NCBI GenBank assembly: GCA_007258455.2
Contig: VDFB02254909.1
Span: 21,018-85,017, forward strand
From: Sequoia sempervirens
Lineage: Eukaryota > Streptophyta > Pinopsida > Cupressales > Cupressaceae
Direction: 5' to 3'
Length of the DNA: 64,000 bases
Shown here one piece after another: positions 34,862 to 44,619 of this stretch. Position numbers and translations under genes: made by a program. The notes beneath the pieces were generated by a model that did no database searches, had not been told where the DNA came from, and saw only the letters and a list, made by a program, of their open reading frames with translations. Positions within the stretch are counted from its first letter, which is position 1, and the number at the start of each line of letters is the position of its first letter.

Positions 34862-35124
34862 TGTTGGAATATACACTTCAACTTAAATAGGTGTGATCAG
34901 ATATTGAACATATGTATAAAAGAAATTGGAAACGGCTTTGTGTTTGCTGTCATTAGATATTCAGTTTGTTGTTGATCAGCTCTAATTAGCTGTCACCATA
35001 ACTAGCATAATTATAAAAAGTAGTTGATTTATTTTGTATATGTGATAGAATAAATGTGATGAGTCTTGCAGCAATCTTTCCTCTGTTGTTCTGTTCTCTC
35101 TTCTCCTCTTTAATTTTTCTATTA
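34862..35124 (+). repeat. 3' LTR of copy A
   Basis: About 263 bp, TGTTGGAATATAC to TTTTTCTATTA, placed between the polypurine tract and the GCACA target duplication. Confidence 0.88.
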
Positions 35125-35129
35125 GCACA

Positions 35130-35981
35130 TTCTTTTGTAAATCCCCTCAGACGTTTGGAGTCTATCATCTGTTCATTCCTCATCAATTGGCTTTTGTTCT
35201 CTCTCTTGTATAAATGATGCTGCATCTTCTTTTAAAGTAGCAGCTCACGAAAGTTTATTTTATATATGTATTTTTTTATATTTAATATGCTCCTAGGAGA
35301 AACCAAGGCTGATTTCCGGTTTAGTTTTTTTGTTTTGAATATATTTATAGGAGTTTTAAAGTAGATTTAAAAGCTGTGTTTTAGGATTTCTTTATGAATT
35401 GTGTCGCTCTATATAGATAGAGTCTCCTTTGCTCTTTCTGAAAAGAAAAGTGGGGAAAAGACAGTGTATATGTCTGCAAACTTCTTAGCAATACAAATGA
35501 AAACTCTCAGTTAATGTGCATTATTTTATGTGTTCATCGCTTGAGTCATGAGTTCCTATAACTGTTAAGTAGTCATTTTTCTCCTGCATAAATTGTTACT
35601 TAGTTGATTTAAAGAACAGGGCGAGCTTAAAATCTTCACCTTCATATGTCCATTCTTCATCAATTGGCATTTCTCTATTCAATTCGTTCATTGGTAACGA
35701 TCTTTTATAAATTCTGAACTTGCCTCACCCTCACTACGCAGGACAATTAGCCATCCTTACTACGAACTAAATTTAGATGCTAAACTGGTTCTTTTGTCGT
35801 TGAGAAATCCTGCCTCTACCCCGTTGACAACAGTACGTCGAAATCGTGAACCAGAAGTACCAATTGAACACTCGTTGCCAAAATGAACGTAGTGATATTG
35901 TCTTTGTCATCGACAATAGCTATTTTTTTTTGCATTTGTTTTCATTTCTCTTTGTAGGTTGCTGAAATGGACATCCTCTCA
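35130..35981 (+). other. possible low-copy host sequence with TATA box, no gene proven
   Basis: A CTCTATATAGATAGAG box at about 35408 resembles a core promoter. Downstream are an ATG at 35645 followed by a GTAACG splice-donor-like site at about 35693, a TTCTCTTTGTAG acceptor-like site near 35945-35957, and a 66-codon open stretch without ATG at 35698-35886. These are weak, mutually alternative readings. Base composition between 35700 and 35900 is richer in GC than the surroundings. Confidence 0.25.
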
Positions 35982-36338
35982 CTGTCAAGATGAATAATAA
36001 AGAAAAAAGCTCTAAAATTTTATTCAATTTGAACAAACAGAGTACCAAACTATTCAAACAGAAAATTAAAAATAAAATTATCAAAATAAAAGAAACAAAA
36101 CTAACGATACCTGATGATTACTATGGTAACATCCTTCCTTAATTTGAAGGGTTTAAACCAAGCATTCCTCTGAATTTCTCAAACTCTTTTCATCGAAGAG
36201 GTTTGGTAAGAATATCCTGGGCTGATTTGAAGTGGGACAATATTTGAGTTGGACATTGCCATCTTTCACATGGTACCGAATCAAATGAAACTTGGTGTTG
36301 ATGTTTTTGGTTCGATCGTGAAAGGCTGATTTTTTTTT

Positions 36339-37560
36339 CTATTTTGATTGCAGATTGATCATCAAAGAGTGGTGTGGATGAAACTTATTAACCTTATTGT
36401 TCTTGTAAATCTGCAAGAATTCTTCAAAGCCATAAAATTTTCTGAGTTGCCTTAGAGGCTGCATATATTCGGCTTCTGCAGAAGATAGAGTTGGGACTGG
36501 TTGCTTTTTAGATTTCCAAGAAATACCTTCAGACCCAAGATGCATTAAGAAACCGGATGTAGATTTGTCAACTCCCAAACCATATGCATAATCAGAACCA
36601 GAATATCCAAGCAATGAGTAGTGTGTGACCTTGGAGTATTTGAGCCCATAGTTTTGAGTGCCTTTCAAATATCGAAGAACACGTTTGGCTGCTAACCACT
36701 GATTTTCTCTAGGTTGTTTCATTAATTTAGGGGGTACCCCAACAGCAAAAGAAATATCTGGATGGGTAGTAGTTGCATAAATCAAACTACCGACAAGTTA
36801 CCTCTATGGAGTGGCATCAACCAATGCTATAGATTCAGTGGATGTGAGTTTCAAATTTTGCTCCACTGGAGTACTAAGTGGTTTGCAGTCAGCCATGTCA
36901 AACTTAGTGAGAAGTTCACCAATATATTTTTGCTGGGTGATGAAGATATACTTGGGTTGATGAATTACCTCAATACCCATGTAGTAATGAAGATGACCCA
37001 AATCAGTCATTTCAAATGCTTGCTTCAATTGGTCTTTCACATTTTGACTATAATATTTAGTATTACCAATAAGAAATAAATCATCCACATAAACAACAAG
37101 ATAGACAACAATTCTACCAACCCTCTTAATAAAAAGAGTTGCATCATCAAATTCAAAATGCTTGAAATTCAACTTCAAGACATGCTTAGTGAGTTTTTCA
37201 TACCAGGCTCGGGGGCTTGCTTTAAACCATATAATAATTTTATGAGCTTGCATACCTGGTGTTCTTTACCACTGACTACATATCCTTTTGGTTGAGTCAT
37301 ATATACTGTCCCTTCTAGATCACCATTCAAAAATGCAGTTTTGACATCCATTTGATAAACTTTCCACCCATATTGTGTCAAATGAGCCAACAAAGCATGA
37401 ATGGTAGTCCATTTCGTTGTAGGTGCAATTTTTTTATCATAATATATGCCCTCTTTTTGAGCATAAGCTTTGGCAACAAGTCAAGATTTATGTATGTCAG
37501 GTGAGCCATCTGCTTTATATTTGTTTCTAAAAATCCACTTCCAACCAATAGGTTTACAAC
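36339..37560 (-). pseudogene. copia RT and RNase H pseudogene (minus strand)
   Basis: RT blocks in minus order: a MDVKTAFLNGDLEGTVYM region (about 37350-37300), LLYGLKQAP, then LVVYVDDLFLIGN with YVDD at plus 37080-37091, LGHLHYYMGIEV, and after a short stop cluster near 36800 IYATTTHPDISFAVGV. RNase H keeps YSGSDYAYG (normally DADWAG) and LSSAEAEYM, so the first catalytic Asp region is altered. The C-terminal third is shifted out of frame. Confidence 0.9.
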
Positions 37561-37756
37561 CAAGTGGTGAATCAACCAACTCTCAAGTGCCAGTTTTTAC
37601 AAGAGCATCATACTCATTTTGCATAGCTTATCCTTAGCTTCTTCATAGGAAGTTGGTTTTAATTTCATTGTGATATTGAGTTCATCAATAGACTCCAAGT
37701 TACCTGGAATAGAAGATTGAATGTGTTGCCTTGCTTTGTAAGAACTTCTTGTACCC

Positions 37757-37876
37757 GTTTTTCCTATTTCTTCAAGTCTTAAATCTTTCAAAGTTTGTTG
37801 GACTTATTTGGCCCACATTTTCCCTATTTCTTTAGGTCTTAAATCTTTCAAAGTTTGTTGGAGTTATTTGGCCAAC
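37757..37876 (-). repeat. exact 60-bp tandem duplication in the integrase-RT linker
   Basis: 37757-37816 and 37817-37876 differ at only a few positions. Because 60 is a multiple of three, the duplication keeps the reading frame. It sits in the variable linker between integrase and RT. Confidence 0.85.
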
Positions 37877-38165
37877 CTATGGGAAGGTTTTGGGTGAACC
37901 AAAGGTGCTCCCATTTCTTGACTAAAAGCTCCATTAGTGGCTAATTGTTCTAAACTCCTATGGTCATCAAAATATTGGAAATCATCATTAGAGGTGGTTT
38001 CTTCTTGCATATATTGAGATGGAGTATCTTGAGTTGGGACATCTTGAGATAGAGGTTTTATATATGGATCCAACAAACATGGTTCTAAATGACTTATTCC
38101 CCCTCATATTGAGGAATCTCAAATGGATATTCATTCCAAGCAAGAAACTTGGCAAATTTGTCAAT

Positions 38166-39240
38166 CTATTTTAACTGGCAATCAATATTTGCATCATTTT
38201 TGAAATATTCACAAAATACAACATCCTGTGCAATAAATTTTTTATTGTTAACTTTATCATACAACCTATAGGCTTTTGAAGATATATAATAGCCAAGAAA
38301 TATGCATTTATAACTTATTTGATGCAACTTACTTCTTTTCTCCTTTGGAACAAAAGAATAAGTGGAGCCAAAAATGCGAGGATTTCGAACAGAGGGAGGA
38401 TAACCAAACCAAACTTCATGTGGAGTTGCTTGGTGAAGAGCAGATAAAGGAGATCTATTGTGAAGATACACTACTATCCTTGCTGCTTCTACCAAAAAAT
38501 GTAACTCAATGCCTTTGAAATATAAAATTGTTCAAACCATATTCATGATAGTTCTATTCATTCTTTCAACAACCGTTTTGTTGAGGAGTACCTAGAATAG
38601 TGAGATGACGTTGAATCCCATGTTGAGGAAGATAATCCTCAAAAACTATGGAAGTAAATTCTCCACCATTGTAATTTCAAGGAGTACCAATTTGAGGTTG
38701 TGCTTGATTTTTAATAATAATGCGAAACTTCTTAAAAGTTTCAAAAGCTTCAAATTTTTGCTGTAAGAAATAAATCCATGTCATGCAGCTATAATCATCA
38801 ATGAGCAACATAAAATTATACTTATATACTCCAGCAAAACTGGTCGGTAAAAGATCACATAAATCAGAATGTATGAGTTACAATTTTTTGTGTGCTTGCC
38901 AAGTGGAGTGAGGGAAAGAATCTCTATGTTGTTTTGCATGAATACAAGCTTCACATTTTTCAAGTTAGGCAAAGTAGGAAAACCTGCAATACCATTCTTT
39001 TGGATGATATGAATGCTATCATAATTAACATGTCAAAATCTCGCACACCATAAAAGACTAGGAGATAAATTACCTTCTTCGGTAAGATATAGGAAACTCC
39101 TAGAAAGGGCTTAATTGCCATGAATTTTTTATAACTTTCTGACCTCACAACTAGTAAATACAACTTGCTTATTTGACTTCTTTCTAACAACCACTTGTTC
39201 ATCTCCAACAAAGTGTAGTGGCCTTGTTGTCGAATCAATA
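38166..39240 (-). pseudogene. copia integrase pseudogene (minus strand)
   Basis: The C-terminal half reads HNRSPLSALHQATPHEVWFG and PRIFGSTYSFVPKEKRSK with CIFLGYYISSKAYRLYD. Upstream, PQQNG and VERMNRT (about 38590-38550) keep the catalytic Glu but are split by a 1-base frameshift. The core between 38600 and 39000 is broken by stops. The GAG-pre-integrase segment lies at 38960-39240. Confidence 0.8.
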
Positions 39241-39247
39241 CTAATGA

Positions 39248-40435
39248 CTATAAATTATGTTGCAATTGAGGAAGATCCAAAACATCATGAAGTACAAAAT
39301 TTGGAAGGCTAGGCAATTTGAGCCTAATGGTTCCTTTCTCTACAAGCTTGAGGCTTGATTTATCTGCCAAATATATTGTACGACAAACATTGTCATGAAA
39401 TTCTTCAAAATAATAACGTTGAAATGTCATATGATGTGTGGCTCCAATATCTAACACCCAATCATCAGACCATGAAGTATTAAATGAATCATAATAGGAA
39501 AAATATGAAACATAAAGCACATATGATCATTATCCCTACCACATACAAAATCCCCTGCTCCTCAAGTTTTGTCATCATTATGTATTTCATCAAGTTTTAT
39601 TTAAAGGAATTTTCTATCTTACCCCATTGAAGTTTGCATTCATGTGCTTCATGACTACATTTTCGACCACATCTTTTATAATATGTAAGTGGTGTCTATC
39701 ATTTTGGTTGTCGTGTTGGGAGTGGCTTTTACCATATGCACCTCCTCTTTCTCTATTGTTGCATCTACCATTTCCTCTATCATTATAAACACCTCTAGAA
39801 GAGTTCTTATTAGGAGGCTTGTCTTTGTGGTGGGCAAGATAAACATTTTTACCAATGTCATCAATTTTTCTTCCAAAATATTTTTCACAATCTACCAACT
39901 TTTCAACTAATTGATCAAAAGTGATCATGGTCTTCAATTGGTTACTTGCTTAAAGGGACTCCAAATATGTGGAATGTGTTGAAAGAAAGACCTTTGTGAA
40001 GGCTGTGAGATAAATGTCAACTTTCCCATCGGCTACATCAACGTCTTGTTTTATGACTCAAATTTCCAAAGCCAAACTCATAACATCTCCATTCTTCGAT
40101 TCAAGATTGAATAACTTCAATTGTAATTGAATAAACTCCAATTCAAAATGCAAATCATATAGATATCTCAATTTTTGAAGGGAATCTCAAGAAAATCTAC
40201 ACCCTTGTATATGTCTAAACACATCTCCATTGACAGAAGCCCTTATTAAAGCCAAGGCCTTTGAATTTTCATACAGTCAAACTTCTTTTTCTTTTGCAGC
40301 AGTAGGTGTTGTAGGTTGGTCATCTCCATCACAAATATTACACTATAGATAATTGACAATGAGTGTGTTTTCTTTTTTCCTATAACATTCTATCCAATTA
40401 TCTTTTCTAGCTAATATTTCCCCTAATATAGCCAT
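39248..40435 (-). pseudogene. copia gag and protease pseudogene (minus strand)
   Basis: The protease reads WVLDIGATHHMT near 39450, where copia has DSGAT, so Ser is replaced by Ile. It is preceded by a decayed knuckle (YYKRCGRKCSHEAHEC, first Cys lost) near 39660. The gag frame with FDQLVEKLVDCEKYFGRK is at 39614-39937, and a stop-broken upstream part reaches a start MAILGEILARKDNW at 40435-40433. That start codon directly abuts the MITE. Confidence 0.8.
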
Positions 40436-40436
40436 A

Positions 40437-40831
40437 GTTTACATACTCAGAATCGGAGAGTACTCAGCAATCCCAAATATTTTGACTCGGGAAAAACTCG
40501 GCAAATACTCGACAAATACTCGGAAAATACTCGGCAAATGTGTGTGGATATTTATGTATGTGTATACTCAGGACTGCACTGTGCACACATACATATCTAT
40601 AAACATACACAGGATGCCAAGTTTGTATGCATATACACACACAAACATATCTATACACACACAAACACGCCAAGTTTGTGGGTTTTTTGCGAGCTAGTGG
40701 TGATTACTCAATAATATGACGGAAGAAAATCTATCTGCATACTGCCCACGAGTAAAAGCAGAAATTACTTGGCATGCCATTTTTTTGGAGATTACTCGGC
40801 TACTCGGAGAGTAATTGGAGAGTATGTAAAC
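40437..40831. mobile_element. MITE inserted at the copia gag start codon
   Basis: Terminal inverted repeats CATAGTTTACATACTC (40433-40448) and GAGTATGTAAACTATG (40820-40835) are perfect over 16 bases. TA at 40435-40436 and 40832-40833 is the likely target duplication, giving an element of 395 bp. Subterminal ACTCGG motifs repeat many times (about 40447-40540 and 40790-40815). No transposase is encoded. The superfamily is not certain: TA would suggest Tc1/mariner type, but the extra palindromic flank leaves other readings open. Confidence 0.8.
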
Positions 40832-41371
40832 TATGGATATAACAGATTGCATTGTGAATTTAAAAAAAAATACACCACAACTTGCACAAATTGTAGAATC
40901 AAGACTATTTAATTTTTCATGCTTAGATGTGAAATGAAAAGGTAAGATAAGAATCTTTGTGACAAGAGATAAATAATAGAAGATAGATTTCACCTTGACA
41001 ATTTCAACAACAGGCACTCCTTGGACAGTTAAAAGAGAGAAGACAAACATTTCTTTTAAATTGAAAAATGCCTCTTTCATAACAGACAGGCATTGTCTCC
41101 TTGCATGTTAATAGGAATTTATGAAATGAAAATTTGATAGGGAAATAGATGTAAATCCTGTGCTCTGATATCACTATCAGGCCAGGATAAATAACATAGA
41201 AAAAAGGCTCTAAAATTGTATTCAATCTGAACAAACAAAGTACATCAAAAGCAGAGATAAAGTAGTTAAATTGTTTTACCAAACTATCCAAACAAAAAAC
41301 TAAAACTAAAACTGTCAAAATAGAACAAACAAAACTAACAACACTCGATGATTAATATGGTAACATCTCAC

Positions 41372-42520
41372 TTCTGTATACAAATCCAACCGTTCGTATG
41401 GTTGTGTAGTAAACTGTAAAATTATTTCCTCAGTGTAGTGTATGTGTTGATCCACCCATATTTTTATTGTTGTATTCATTGTTGATTATCGTCGGGAAAA
41501 CTGAATGTCAATATGCTCGGACCATTTCTCCAAATTTTCTTTCGGGAGTTTGCATACCTTACCATTATATCACTCATAGATGAGAAAGATTTGTCTTCTT
41601 AATAAAATTGAAATGATGGGTTTCTAGATTATTGATGGTATTAAGTGGTTTAAATGAGTTTATTAGAGATCAAATTTTGCTGATTCTGATATTATCATGG
41701 ATGAGGTGGGGATTGTATCTCAGACAAATTTGACATAAATAAATATCTCTTAATTCTTAATTCTCAATTGAAAACATTTCAATCTAAAACTCTGCTCCCA
41801 TATCAAATAACAAAACAATTATATAAATTTAATATAAAACTCATGAAAAGAAAAGACAATGTAGATCTGAACATCACTAATTGTATGGACTAGACATCCT
41901 ATCCAATTGCCAAGATTTAGCCTCTTACTTTGTTGTGTAAATGAAACCACTAGTATCAATCAATGAAGAATACAAATACATAAAAGAGATCAGATTTCAA
42001 GAACTTTAATTTTATTAAATAATATATTACATCGTCACCAACGAACAATAGTTTCAATGCTTTGAATTACACTTCTTGCACTTTTCCTTAGGCTTACAGA
42101 GCAATTAGTAATTAATGATCCATTCCCTCCCATTAACTATAACAGACTAAGTCATTAATTGAAGGGGCTTAATATCTAGTTGGCTCTTGTATATGGGGTT
42201 CTTGTCTCATCTTAGGAAAATCCTCTCAAACGTCTTCTCGTAAATGAGATGTATAATGATATTTATATGCCTGTCCCAAAGCAAGGATTTGGCCATTGAG
42301 ATATTTGGAATCCTTTCTTATACGGACATCCACATATCAAGTTTATGATATTCAACACATATTTGTTGAGTAAGCTTTAATTGTCCATTTAGTTTCATTT
42401 TTTTTTTATAGCAATCTCAATTATTATTATTATTTTTAATTTATGATCCTCATTTGTTCACTTAGCTCGAATCCTCCATTTATCATCCTATCTTAAGGTC
42501 ATTGCCAGTTACCAAACATC
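41372..42520. other. no gene recognised
   Basis: AT-rich. If the copia element and one target copy are removed, its first bases continue the sequence at 35976, so this is the right flank of that insertion site. No coding domain is visible. Confidence 0.4.
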
Positions 42521-42525
42521 ACATC

Positions 42526-43775
42526 TGTTGGAATAAATGTTTCAACATAAATGAATAAGTCAATAACAAAATTGTGCATAGCTGTCTAGTTTTGTGTCAC
42601 TAGATTTAGTTTGATGTCAACAGTCATAGTTTGGTGTCAATCATTTCAGTTAGTTGTCAAATGTATTATCTATTTTATAGGAAGACTGTTGAGCCTTCTG
42701 CACTTATAATTGTAATTTGCTGATGAATAAATTAAGTTTTTTTTTTATCTTTAATTCTATTCTCTGTTCTCTGTTTTAAATTTGGTATCAGAGCTAATGG
42801 GCAGTTTATTGCTGCGAGTCTCTGTGTCCAATTTGCTATTTTGTTAAAGAAGATTGATAAGCGTTGTTCCTAGTGTGAGCAGCCAAACCTCTGCTGTAAG
42901 GGAGCTGCGATATATTGTAGAGGGAGATCTTTGTTTATTAGTAGTGTTTTGTAGGTTGTTTCCATTCTCATTTGTGTAGGCATTGAAACTTCATGGAACC
43001 TTTTTGCTTTGAGCGGTGTCAAATAATCAATGCATAAACTATCGTGTGTGATGAGGTCTTAAAAAAAACCCACCAGATGTTTATAGTGATGATGATTTCA
43101 TTGAAGATGCACTTGTCTTATTTTGAAGAGGCCATCACTTCAAGGATAAAGAGGGATGCAGTAGAGCATAGATAGATGCTCAATAGTCTGAGATGCTTGT
43201 GAATTGAATAAACTATACCTCATTGGGGTTATGATACATACATGTGAGGATTGGTTTCCAATAGTTCCGGGGTTATTTGAAATCTGAAAGTTCAAAATCA
43301 TACCTTTACAAGGGTGATGAGACACTTCATGTCCAAATGGTGTCCAATGATGTTGGGAACTTGGATGATAGCTAGATGACTATACCTGTAGTTGGGGAGA
43401 AGCTTAAAGAATTCTTATTGGTTCAAGAATTGTTTTAAAAAATGTATTTCCTATATTATTTTGTAGTTAGTTAGTTTAGTGTTGTAGCATTAAGAAGGGG
43501 TGCTCGAATTAATGCTCCAACATAAATGAATAAGTCAATAATAGAATTGTGCATAGCTGTCAAGAGGCCCATTTGGTGTCACTAGATTTAGTTTGCTATC
43601 AATAGTGACAACTTGGTGTCAATCATTTCAGTTACTTGTCAATTGTATTAGCTATTTTGTAGGAAGATTGTTGAGTCTTCTACACCTATAAAATTGTAAT
43701 TTGTTGATGAATAATTTTTTTTTTGTTTTTTAATCTTCCATTTTGTTCCATGTTCTCAATTCTTGATTTTTAATT
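42526..43775 (+). mobile_element. short non-autonomous LTR element, copy B (1250 bp)
   Basis: 5' LTR 42526-42782 and 3' LTR 43501-43775, perfect target duplication ACATC (42521-42525 and 43776-43780), intact primer site TGGTATCAGAGC at 42783-42794 and polypurine tract AAGAAGGGG at 43492-43500. The ~720-bp internal region aligns along its length with copy A (for example GGAGATCTTTGTTT and GGGTGATGAGACACTTCATG). No enzyme genes. It is copia-like in primer site and was presumably mobilised by a copia partner. Confidence 0.92.
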
Positions 43776-44034
43776 ACATCTTCCTTAAAAATTAGGGAGT
43801 AGCATCTTAGTGGTGGTATATTTTTGGTGTCCATAGTATAGGTTGGAGGTATTAAATTACATAGCAAATATGAGAGGTCCATTATTATTAATATTTTTAT
43901 ATCTGTAGAAATTATATCTCATTACTTTTATTAGTTCTTGCCCATCTTAGTGTCTATTGATATGGCCAACCTTGTTCATAAATAAACAAATTATCTTTTA
44001 TTTTAAGTTTTTGTTATTTAGTGGAGTGGAGATA

Positions 44035-44190
44035 GCATTTAGATGACAATTCTTTTATAGTTATAAACTTTGTAAAAGAGACTTGTCATTTGGATGACAA
44101 TTCTTTTATAGTTACAAAGTTTTTAAAAGAGAGTTGTCATTTGGATGACAATTCTTAGTTATGGAATTTTTAAAAGAGAGTGATTGATAA
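44035..44190. repeat. 51-bp tandem repeat, three copies
   Basis: Units anchored on GATGACAATTCTT at 44042, 44093 and 44144, each followed by a TTATAGTTA stretch and AAAAGAGA. Non-coding, in AT-rich DNA just outside the next copia element. Confidence 0.85.
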
Positions 44191-44619
44191 TTATAATTAT
44201 TAATGTTTATATTTTTATATATTTACATGTTAGTTGTGGCATGTCTCCTTCATCAATCATGTTATTGTTAAAAAATAAGATAGATAAATAAACGCCTAAA
44301 ACTTGCAACAATATAAACAAAGAAAAAATAACACACACACACAAACATAAGAAATTAATGTGGTTCACCAAAATGGCTACATCCATAGGAAAGTGGTTTT
44401 GTCCTTTTGTTGATTAATTGTAGTAATAAAATTGTACAAAATAGTCCAGTATCTCTATGAGATACTAATTCATGCATACCTAGAGTAAGCACCCATCACC
44501 CATTTATGAGACTCGTTAATGAAGACATAGTCCAAGAGCCTACCCGCTTCACATCCAATGGAGATGAAACGTTAGAAAAATGAAGGATCAGACTTTGCAT
44601 TGGAATAATCTCTTAGTTG

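Larger units (their letters stand above)
31823..35124 (+). mobile_element. short non-autonomous LTR element, copy A, with nested solo LTR
   Basis: 5' LTR 31823-32115 and 3' LTR 34862-35124, both from T(A/G)TTGGAATA to TTTTTCTATTA. A perfect target duplication GCACA is at 31818-31822 and 35125-35129. An intact primer site TGGTATCAGAGC is at 32116-32127 and a polypurine tract TTAAGAGGGGG ends at 34861. Without the nested insertion (32261-34212 plus one CAGCC) the element is about 1.35 kb. The internal ~800 bp matches copy B at 42526-43775 and encodes no retroelement enzymes, although one stretch reads open in both copies (SYLYEGDETLHVQMV in A). TRIM-like in plan. Confidence 0.9.
35983..41365 (-). 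mobile_element. complete minus-strand Ty1/copia element with inserted MITE
   Basis: Lower LTR 35983-36131 and upper LTR 41175-41365 are related. On the minus strand they run TGTTACC to about CTTGACA/CTGATA. TCTCAC flanks both sides (35977-35982 and 41366-41371), a 5-6-bp target duplication. On the minus strand the primer site TGATATCAGAGC lies at 41173-41162 and a purine tract AAGGAAGGA precedes the 3' LTR at 36140-36132. Gag, protease, integrase, RT and RNase H follow in copia order, all interrupted by stops or frameshifts. The upper LTR carries about 40 extra bases. Confidence 0.88.

Noticed and set aside
37378..37575. Minus-strand frame of 65 codons next to the copia RT
   Set aside because: A shifted frame of the RT N-terminus; the true frame gives the WIFRNKYK-type block.
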